This document shows positions 55,268-64,000 of a stretch of 64,000 nucleotides of DNA, piece by piece. This DNA is from Mesorhizobium loti. GTDB taxonomy: Bacteria > Pseudomonadota > Alphaproteobacteria > Rhizobiales > Rhizobiaceae. Location: positions 5,399,001 to 5,463,000 of the forward strand of contig CP050293.1 in assembly GCA_014189435.1 (NCBI GenBank), read 5' to 3'. The notes under the pieces are model-generated. The model was not told the DNA's origin and did no database searches. It was given only the letters and a program-made list of their open reading frames with translations. The position numbers were made by a program, and so were the translations under genes. Numbering within the stretch: position 1 is the stretch's first letter; every line of letters starts with the position of its first letter.

Positions 55268-56227
55268 CTATCCTTTCCTTTCCGCCAGCAAGCCAAGATA
55301 GTGCTGCAGCACGGCAGCACCGGCGATCGACGTGACGTCGGCATGGTCATAGGCTGGCGCCACTTCTACGACATCGGCGCCGACGATATCGAGCGAGCCC
55401 AGGCGCCGCAGGATCATCAGCGCCTCGCGTGACGAAAGACCACCGGCGACCGGCGTGCCGGTGCCTGGGGCAAAGGCCGGGTCGAGACAGTCGATGTCGA
55501 AGGTCAGATAGGTCCTGGCATCGCCCACACGCGCCTTGATGCGCTCGACAACGCCGGCCACACCGAGCTCGGCGACATCTTCGCCATGCAGGATTTCAAG
55601 ACCACAGGTGTCCGGCGCATGGGTGCGGATGCCGACCTGGATCGAGCGCTCCGGTATGATCAGGCCTTCGGCCACCGCCCTGGCGACGAACGAGCCATGG
55701 TCGATGCGCTTCTCCTCGTCGAGCCAGGTGTCCTGATGGGCGTCGAACTGGACCAGCGCCAGCGGCCCATACTTCTTCGCATGCGCCCTGAGCAGCGGCC
55801 AGGTGACGTAGTGATCGCCGCCGATGGACAACAGCGTGACGCCGGCATCGACGACCTCGCTTGCCTGTGCCTCGATCTGCCACGGCGTCTCGTCATGCCG
55901 GCCGAAATCGAGACCGCAATCGCCATAGTCGATGACCGCCAACCGTTCGAACGGATCCGCGCGGAAGGGATATTGCGGATCGCCTTCGAGGATGGCCGAG
56001 GCGCGCCGCACGCCTTGCGGACCGAAGCGGGCGCCCGGCCGGTTGGAGACGGCCGCATCGAACGGAATGCCCCACACGGCGACATCGACGCCGTCAAGGT
56101 TGCGGGTCAACCTGCGGCGCATGAAGGACAGGACGCCACCATAGACCGGCTCGTGCGAGCCGCCATAGATGTTCTTGCCGAAAACGGCATCGTCGGTTTC
56201 GCGCGTACGCGGCAGGGATTTGAGCAT
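55268..56227 (-). CDS. speB: Agmatinase
   Basis: 319 residues. Ureohydrolase manganese motifs are complete: GGDHYVTWPLL, FDAHQDTW and DIDCLDPAFAPGTGTP. Converts agmatine to putrescine and urea. GTG at 56236 is an alternative start adding three residues. It follows a PotF-like gene by about 50 bp on the same strand, so polyamine uptake and agmatine breakdown appear linked. Related guanidino-acid hydrolases (for example guanidinobutyrase) cannot be excluded. Confidence 0.83.
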   Translation of the reverse strand: MLKSLPRTRETDDAVFGKNIYGGSHEPVYGGVLSFMRRRLTRNLDGVDVAVWGIPFDAAVSNRPGARFGPQGVRRASAILEGDPQYPFRADPFERLAVIDYGDCGLDFGRHDETPWQIEAQASEVVDAGVTLLSIGGDHYVTWPLLRAHAKKYGPLALVQFDAHQDTWLDEEKRIDHGSFVARAVAEGLIIPERSIQVGIRTHAPDTCGLEILHGEDVAELGVAGVVERIKARVGDARTYLTFDIDCLDPAFAPGTGTPVAGGLSSREALMILRRLGSLDIVGADVVEVAPAYDHADVTSIAGAAVLQHYLGLLAERKG

Positions 56228-56279
56228 GTCGATCACATCTTTGCTGGAGAGAGTGTTGGGAGTCGGGCGGAGCCGGGGA

Positions 56280-57386
56280 TCAGTTCGTTCCGGTGATGAA
56301 GCCGGTCCACAGCCGGGTGACCAGGCGAAGCGATTTCTGGTCGCGCGGCTGGGCGGCGAACAGATGCTTCATCGTCTCTTTCGAGAGGTAGATGTCGGGA
56401 TTGTCGCGGACGGTCTCGTCGATCATCGGCGCCGCCGCCGTGACCGCGTTGGGGTAGAGCGTCGCGTTGGTGAAGCGGGCGGCGACCTGCGGCGTGATCA
56501 GGAAATCCAGAAAGGCCTGGGCATTTTCGGGGTGCGGCGCATCGACCGGAATGGTGACGACGTCGAAGAAGATTTCCGTGCCCTCCTTCGGGATGGAATA
56601 GCCGATATCGGCGCCGCTTTTGGCGTCCACCGCCTTGGTCGCCGCGCCGATCGCATCGCCACTCCAGCCAAGCGCCAGGCAGAGATCGCCGGCCGCCATC
56701 TCGCTCATGATCGAGCCGGATTTGAAATGCCTGATGTAAGGCTTGATCACCGTGAGCAGATTGGCTGCCTTCCTGATCTCGCTCTCGTCGGTCGAGAACG
56801 GGTCGAAGCCGAGGTAGTTGAGCGCGATCGACATCACGCCTTCCGGCGAATCGACCATGGCGATGCCGCAATCCTGGAATTTTTCCACCACCTCCGGCTT
56901 GAAGATCATGTCGAGGCTGTTGAGCGGGGCGTCCTTCATCCGCTCGGCGATCTTGGCCTTGTTGTAGATGATGCCCGTGGTGCCATAGGCATAGGGCACC
57001 GCATAGGCGTTGCCCGGATCCTGCCTGGCCAGGAAGGCCATGATGTCGGGATTGAGACCCGAGGCGTGGGGGAGCTTCGTTTCGTCGAGTTTCTGGATGG
57101 CGCCGGCCTTGATGTACTGGCCGACGATCGATGCGCCCGGCATGATCAGGTCATAGCCGGAGCCCCCGGTCAGCGCCTTGGTTGTGAGCATCTCGACGGC
57201 ATCGAATGTGTCGTAGACGACCTTGATGCCGGTCTGTTTCTCGAAGTCAGCGATGGTGTCGGCGGGCACGTAATCGTACCAGAAGTAAATGTTGACGGTC
57301 TTGTCCTCGGCGGCGAGAGCACCGCTCGTCAGGGCGCAAACGGACAGGGCGAACATCGATACGGCAAGGGTGGCAAGATGGCGCAT
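56280..57386 (-). CDS. PotF-like putrescine/polyamine periplasmic binding protein
   Basis: 368 residues from ATG 57386 (GGGAG upstream). Signal peptide 1-25 (MRHLATLAVSMFALSVCALT, then SGALAAE). The mature start VNIYFWYDYVPADTIADFE matches PotF/SpuD proteins, with conserved aromatic ligand-binding segments. No permease or ATPase gene is adjacent, so it must use a transporter encoded elsewhere, unless it acts with YdcTUV. Forms a probable operon with speB. Confidence 0.85.
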   Translation of the reverse strand: MRHLATLAVSMFALSVCALTSGALAAEDKTVNIYFWYDYVPADTIADFEKQTGIKVVYDTFDAVEMLTTKALTGGSGYDLIMPGASIVGQYIKAGAIQKLDETKLPHASGLNPDIMAFLARQDPGNAYAVPYAYGTTGIIYNKAKIAERMKDAPLNSLDMIFKPEVVEKFQDCGIAMVDSPEGVMSIALNYLGFDPFSTDESEIRKAANLLTVIKPYIRHFKSGSIMSEMAAGDLCLALGWSGDAIGAATKAVDAKSGADIGYSIPKEGTEIFFDVVTIPVDAPHPENAQAFLDFLITPQVAARFTNATLYPNAVTAAAPMIDETVRDNPDIYLSKETMKHLFAAQPRDQKSLRLVTRLWTGFITGTN

Positions 57387-57470
57387 GGCGCGGTCTCCCA
57401 AGGGGTCGGATCGCGCGAGAATTGCCCGTTCGGCACAGTCCGACAAACGGCATTTCTGTTCGTCATACTT

Positions 57471-57496
57471 GACAAAAACTCATCTCAAGTTTTGTC
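57471..57496. promoter_or_regulatory. Inverted repeat in the potF-like/lysR divergent gap
   Basis: GACAAAA at 57471-57477 and TTTTGTC at 57490-57496 with a 12-nt centre; overlaps a TTGACA (57469-57474). Eight bp before the LysR ATG and 85 bp before the divergent binding-protein gene, the classic site of LysR autoregulation. Confidence 0.45.
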
Positions 57497-57503
57497 TTTG
57501 CGC

Positions 57504-58409
57504 ATGAAGCTACCTTCGTTGAATGCGATCCGGGCTTTCGAAGCGGCGGCGCGCCTGCACAGCTTCAAGGAGGCCGCCGACGAGTTGCGGCTGACGCCCT
57601 CGGCGGTGAGCCGGCATATCCGATCCCTGGAACAGGCGCTGGGTATGGAGTTGTTCGAGCGTGGCATCCGGCAGGTAACACTGGCGCCGAAAGCCACCCA
57701 CTTCGCTCGCCGGCTGTCCACCGCCTTCAGGTCGATCGAGGCTGCCATCGAAGAGTTGGGCAGCCATGGCCGCCCCGATGCCGCCAAGCGTGCCTCGCTG
57801 TCGATCAACGCCACCTTCATGAACCTGTGGCTGGCCGATCGCCTGCCGCGCTTCCGCGCCGAGAACCCCGATTTCGAACTCGACGTGTCGATCCACGACG
57901 ATCAGAGCCGGGGTGGCAATCCGAGCGCCGATCTGCGCGTGCTGTTCACCGCCGATGCCGGCAATGCAGACTATTTGCAGCTTGTGTCACTGGTGATCTT
58001 TCCCGTCTGCGCGCCGGCCCTGCTTGCCGGTCCGAATGCGCCAAGCCGGGTAGCCGATCTTGCCGGACAGAGGCTGCTGCACGAGAATACGACCGCCTGG
58101 TGGGAGGAATGGTTCGAGAAAGAAGGGCTGAAGGTCGACGCCAAATCCGGCCCGATCTTCCATGACCCGGCACTGGCCGTGCGCGAGGCGGTCAATGGCG
58201 GCGGTGTGGCGCTGGTCGACAACATCATGGCGCAGGATCTGCTGGCCAGCGGCCAGTTGGTGGCGCCGTTTCCGGTGCGGCACGCGATTCCGGAAAGCTA
58301 CTGCCTGCAGCAGAAGTCGGGCAATCGCGGCTCGGCCGGGATCAAGCGGTTCCGCGCGTGGCTGTTGGCGGAGATTGCCACCCACAAGCAGGCGATGGGT
58401 ATGGCTTGA
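57504..58409 (+). CDS. LysR-type regulator, GcvA-like
   Basis: 301 residues. HTH LPSLNAIRAFEAAARLHSFK and LRLTPSAVSRHIRSLEQALG are typical of the GcvA/AmpR branch. The effector domain is complete. Divergent from the potF-like/speB unit over a 117-bp gap with a palindrome, so it likely controls agmatine/putrescine use. Ends 19 bp from the convergent GGDEF gene. Confidence 0.88.
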   Translation: MKLPSLNAIRAFEAAARLHSFKEAADELRLTPSAVSRHIRSLEQALGMELFERGIRQVTLAPKATHFARRLSTAFRSIEAAIEELGSHGRPDAAKRASLSINATFMNLWLADRLPRFRAENPDFELDVSIHDDQSRGGNPSADLRVLFTADAGNADYLQLVSLVIFPVCAPALLAGPNAPSRVADLAGQRLLHENTTAWWEEWFEKEGLKVDAKSGPIFHDPALAVREAVNGGGVALVDNIMAQDLLASGQLVAPFPVRHAIPESYCLQQKSGNRGSAGIKRFRAWLLAEIATHKQAMGMA

Positions 58410-58428
58410 GAGTCCTTGATAGCGTCGC

Positions 58429-59520
58429 CTAGGCAGTCTTGCTAATCGGGTGGCGGTGCCTCGACGAGGGCTGTTGCGTCGCCATTTCCCTGGCGGTGAC
58501 CAGCCGGTTGCGGCCGCTCTTTTTTCCGATGTACATCAGCCGGTCGGCGAGCGCGATGAGCGCTTCGGAATCGGCGGCCTCCGCCGGATACATGGCCACG
58601 CCAACGGTGCAGCCGACCTGGATGGCGCCATTCGGTGTCGGAACCTTGATCCGCAACCTTTCCAGGATGCGTTCGGCAACGCGCACGGCCTTGTGCTGTG
58701 CCAGATCGGCGTCGCCCGAGAACAGGAAGGCGAACTCGTCACCGCCAAGCCGGGCGACGAAATCGGCGCTGCGCAGGATCGAGCGAAGCTGGCTCGACAC
58801 GCGCTGCAGCAGCGCATCGCCGGCCTCGTGGCCGAGCGTGTCGTTGACTTCCTTGAACCGGTCGAGATCGATGAACAGAAGACCCGCCGCCTCGCCGGTG
58901 GCGCCGCAGCGGGCGACCACCGATTTCAGTTCGTCGTGGAAGGCGCGCCGGTTGGGCAAGTCGGTCAATGCATCGTGGTTGGCCGAATGGTCGCTCTGCT
59001 GCTTCGCCAGTTCGATCTCGCGCTTTTGCGCGGACAGCTCCTCGTTGGCTGTCTTCAGATCCAGCAGCAGCTGGGAATTGAGGTCCTCGACGACCTTGCG
59101 GTCGCTGATGTCGACGACGAAGCCTTCGAGGAATTCGAGTTCGCCGGCATCATCCCAGACACCGCCGCCGATCTCGCGGACCCAAAGCGGTTCCCCAACG
59201 CTCGGCACGATGCGGTAGTCGACGTTCCAGTTGCGGCGCGCTTCCAGCGCGGCGTCGACGGCGGCATAGACCGAGGGCAGGTCGTCCGGATGGATGGCCG
59301 AGACATAGTCGCGCACCGCGTTGTGGATGAAATCGCTCGGTCGATAACCGCTGACGGTGAAAATGCCGTCGCTGATATAGAGCATGGTGTAGGACGCATC
59401 GTTGCGGCAGCGGTAAAGGTAGCCGTCCATCCGGCCGGTGATGCTGAGAAGCGCATCCAGGCGCTCGTCGTGATAGGCTCCCTGGCCGACCACGGTTGCA
59501 GGACTCGTATCGTGCTTCAC
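58429..59520 (-). CDS. PAS-GGDEF diguanylate cyclase
   Basis: 363 residues. PAS sensor with PAC tail (about 35-142), a short coiled linker (145-178), then a GGDEF domain. The active site GGDEF is intact at 259-263 and the inhibitory RxxD site lies five residues before it (Arg250-Asp253), so it should make c-di-GMP with product inhibition. No EAL domain. No membrane helix; cytosolic. Confidence 0.93.
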   Translation of the reverse strand: MKHDTSPATVVGQGAYHDERLDALLSITGRMDGYLYRCRNDASYTMLYISDGIFTVSGYRPSDFIHNAVRDYVSAIHPDDLPSVYAAVDAALEARRNWNVDYRIVPSVGEPLWVREIGGGVWDDAGELEFLEGFVVDISDRKVVEDLNSQLLLDLKTANEELSAQKREIELAKQQSDHSANHDALTDLPNRRAFHDELKSVVARCGATGEAAGLLFIDLDRFKEVNDTLGHEAGDALLQRVSSQLRSILRSADFVARLGGDEFAFLFSGDADLAQHKAVRVAERILERLRIKVPTPNGAIQVGCTVGVAMYPAEAADSEALIALADRLMYIGKKSGRNRLVTAREMATQQPSSRHRHPISKTA

Positions 59521-59767
59521 GGCTGAAAATCCATGACGGTCACCACCCCAGTCTGTCCAAAATGCCGCTCTGGCACATCTACGACAGCTCCCTGGTATAA
59601 CAACCGGATATTATCAATCTCTTATGGATCGCGGTGATTTACCCGCAAATTCGGCTTGAATCGCGAGATTCCTGCAATTTGCACGCAGGCAGAGTGGCGC
59701 GGTCGATTCCGTCCAGGCTGCACAAGCCCAAGGTCTCTGCCTTGCTTTCCTCGAGAGCGTTCGCAGG

Positions 59768-59790
59768 CTTTTCGTCCGCAACGCGGACCG
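59768..59790. terminator. Truncated palindromic element serving as likely maeB terminator
   Basis: GTCCGC-AAC-GCGGAC at 59774-59788 beside GGCTTTTC: a partial copy of the element at 40229-40266, 8 bp past the maeB stop. The rest of the 59521-59796 gap shows no gene. Confidence 0.5.
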
Positions 59791-59796
59791 CTCTCC

Positions 59797-62076
<2,280 letters not shown>

Positions 62077-62290
62077 GATGGTCTTGATTTCCTCGCCGAT
62101 GCAGCACCTCCTTGAGGCGGGTGCTTTGTTTCGGTCCGAATTAAGACCACGCGCCGCCGCGTGTAAACCGCCAGTGCGCGGGAATCGCTGTTCGCGTCGG
62201 CAATTGCGGACAACATGCCATCCCGGTCGTCCCCCGTTTTTCGAAGCCCCGGCATTAAACCGCGCCATCACATCTGCTAGCGTGCCGTGC

Positions 62291-64000
62291 ATGAACATGC
62301 ACAGCCCGAACGAGCCAGACGCCCCCGAGGCGATGACGCCGGTGCCGACCGCCCACGCCGGCGCCACGCCGATGATAGAGCAGTTCATCGAGATCAAGGC
62401 AGCGAACCCGGATTCGCTGCTGTTCTATCGCATGGGCGATTTCTACGAGCTTTTCTTCGACGATGCCGAGAAGGCGAGCCGGGCGCTGGGCATCGTGCTG
62501 ACCAAGCGCGGCAAGTATCAAGGGCTCGACATTCCGATGTGCGGCGTGCCGGTGCATGCGGCCGACGACTATCTGCAGAAGCTGATCGGCCAGGGATTCC
62601 GCGTTGCCGTCTGCGAGCAGATCGAGGATCCGGCCGAAGCGAAGAAACGCGGCGGCAAATCGGTGGTGCGCCGCGACGTGGTGCGGCTGGTGACGCCTGG
62701 CACCATCACCGAGGACAAATTGCTGGCGCCCTCGGAATCAAGCTTCCTGATGGCGCTGGGGCGGGTGAAGGGTGGCGCAGATCACAGTTTCGCTCTGGCC
62801 TGGATCGACATCTCGACCGGCGCCTTCCGCGTCACCGACACCACCGCCGACCGGCTTTTGGCCGACATCTTCCGCGTCGACCCGCGCGAATTGATCGTCG
62901 CCGAGCCGGTGTTTCATGATCCGGAGCTGAAGCCGGTGTTCGACGTGCTCGGCCGCGTCGCCAGCCCGCAGCCGCCGTCACTGTTCGATTCGGCCTCGGC
63001 CACCGGACGCATCGCCCGTTTCTTCGATGTGGCGACGCCGGACTCGTTTGGCGCGTTTTCGCGCGCTGAACTGTCGGCGATCTCCGGCGCCATCGCCTAT
63101 GTCGAGAAGACGCAGAAGGCCGAGCGGCCGCCACTGTCGCGGCCCGAGCGCGAGGAGCAGGGATCGACCCTGTTCATCGACCCCGCGACGCGCGGCAATC
63201 TCGAACTTTTGCGCACATTGTCCGGCAGCCGCGAAGGCTCGCTGTTCAAGGCGATCGACCGCACTGTGACCGGCGGCGGCGCAAGGCTGCTCGCCGACCG
63301 GCTGATGGCGCCGCTGACCGATCCGGTCGCGATCGGCGCCAGGCTGGATTCGGTGTCGTTCTTCCGCTCCGAAACGCGGCTCTGCCAGGCGGTGCGGTCG
63401 AGCCTGAAGAGCGTCGCCGACATGCCGCGTGCGCTGTCCAGGCTGGCGCTCAACCGGGGCGGTCCGCGCGACCTCGGCGCGCTGCGCGCCGGCTTCGAAG
63501 CGGCAGGCGCGATCGCCGAAATCTTTGCCGCGACCACCCTGCCCCAGGAATTGACGGCCGCACTCGCCGCCATCCATGCGCTGCCCCAGGCGCTGGCCCA
63601 GCATCTGACGCAGGCGCTTGGCGACGAACTGCCACTGCTCAAGCGCGACGGCGGCTTCGTGCGCGGCGGCTACCATGCCGATCTCGACGAGATGCGGGCG
63701 CTGCGCGATGAATCGCGAAAGGTGATCGCCGGGCTGGAACGCTCGCTGATCGACGAGACCGGCATCCGTTCGCTGAAAATCCGGCACAACAATGTGCTTG
63801 GCTACTACATCGAGGTGACCGCCAACCATCATGCAGTGATGACCGGCAGCGACGGCGCCAAGGCGCGCTTCATCCACCGCCAGACCATGGCCAACGCCAT
63901 GCGCTTCACCACGACCGAGCTTGCCGAACTCGAGACCAAGATCGCCAATGCCGCAGACCGGGCGCTCAGCATCGAGCTTGCCGCGTTCGACGCGCTGACG
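62291..64000 (+). CDS. mutS: DNA mismatch repair protein MutS, 3' part outside window
   Basis: 570 residues visible, open to the right edge. The N-terminal mismatch-binding domain carries the Phe-x-Glu motif in [17 protein letters not shown], with connector, core and clamp domains following ([19 protein letters not shown] core segment). The ATPase domain lies beyond the window. ATG 62291 is 214 bp from the divergent maeB; a second in-frame ATG follows two codons later. Confidence 0.95.
   Translation, partial: MNMHSPNEPDAPEAMTPVPTAHAGATPMIEQFIEIKAANPDSLLFYRMGDFYELFFDDAEKASRALGIVLTKRGKYQGLDIPMCGVPVHAADDYLQKLIGQGFRVAVCEQIEDPAEAKKRGGKSVVRRDVVRLVTPGTITEDKLLAPSESSFLMALGRVKGGADHSFALAWIDISTGAFRVTDTTADRLLADIFRVDPRELIVAEPVFHDPELKPVFDVLGRVASPQPPSLFDSASATGRIARFFDVATPDSFGAFSRAELSAISGAIAYVEKTQKAERPPLSRPEREEQGSTLFIDPATRGNLELLRTLSGSREGSLFKAIDRTVTGGGARLLADRLMAPLTDPVAIGARLDSVSFFRSETRLCQAVRSSLKSVADMPRALSRLALNRGGPRDLGALRAGFEAAGAIAEIFAATTLPQELTAALAAIHALPQALAQHLTQALGDELPLLKRDGGFVRGGYHADLDEMRALRDESRKVIAGLERSLIDETGIRSLKIRHNNVLGYYIEVTANHHAVMTGSDGAKARFIHRQTMANAMRFTTTELAELETKIANAADRALSIELAAFDALT

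Noticed and set aside
56169..57503. Upstream extension of the GcvA-like LysR frame (745 codons in all)
   Set aside because: The LysR homology starts exactly at ATG 57504; the extension is antisense to the potF-like gene.

Overview
The window is high-GC chromosomal DNA from an alphaproteobacterium of the Rhizobiales, most probably Mesorhizobium or a close relative. This rests on the resemblance of almost every protein to rhizobial families (PmtA-type phospholipid methyltransferase, NAD-dependent Fds formate dehydrogenase, a malic enzyme fused to a phosphotransacetylase-like domain, a DUF6356 protein) and on the many palindromic intergenic elements. The assignment is from memory of families; no search was run. 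I saw no rRNA, tRNA, CRISPR array, IS element or prophage gene. Both edges cut genes: a sugar-acid dehydratase on the left and mutS on the right.

Layout. 1-6.6 kb: sugar-acid dehydratase, a CoxG-like protein, the Fe-S carrier Mrp, and a visibly AT-richer glycosyltransferase/GtrA-fusion pair that looks inserted. 6.6-14.0 kb: the complete molybdenum formate dehydrogenase locus fdsR-fdsG-fdsB-fdsA-fdhD-fdsD, with two GATA/TATC palindromes in the fdsR-fdsG gap. 14.0-15.4 kb: three small genes, the first a chimera of two unrelated genes. 15.4-22.1 kb: a polyamine import and oxidation operon (ydcS-ydcT-ydcU-ydcV-patD) with an upstream LysR gene. 22.1-27.1 kb: DedA protein, PmtA, a two-component system, and an Rrf2 repressor with a thioredoxin-reductase-like flavoprotein.

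27.1-35.6 kb is the least conventional part. It holds a DeoR repressor, a long structured 5' leader ending in a strong intrinsic terminator, a choline-kinase-like gene coupled to a dimethylglycine/sarcosine-dehydrogenase-like flavoprotein, a methyltransferase, a second choline-kinase-like gene, an EamA permease and a CodA-like amidohydrolase. LicA-type kinases next to a DMT permease recall the lic1 choline locus, but here they sit with catabolic rather than cell-surface genes.

35.6-54.1 kb: housekeeping and metabolic genes, including an MsbA-like exporter, ilvD, RF3, a D-amino-acid-dehydrogenase-like flavoprotein, a frameshifted amidase, a class II glutamine amidotransferase, an Lrp regulator, dut, a HAD phosphatase, a PEP-mutase-like lyase, a trans-3-hydroxyproline dehydratase-like racemase-family protein, membrane proteins and a PfkB kinase. 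54.1-64 kb: an orphan Xre/MbcA-like antitoxin-like protein, agmatinase with a PotF-like binding protein and divergent LysR, a PAS-GGDEF cyclase, maeB and mutS.

Functional links: agmatinase would make putrescine, PotF and YdcSTUV would import polyamines, and PatD would oxidise the derived aminobutyraldehyde to GABA. At least nine palindromic elements of several families fill the larger intergenic gaps, mostly downstream of genes.
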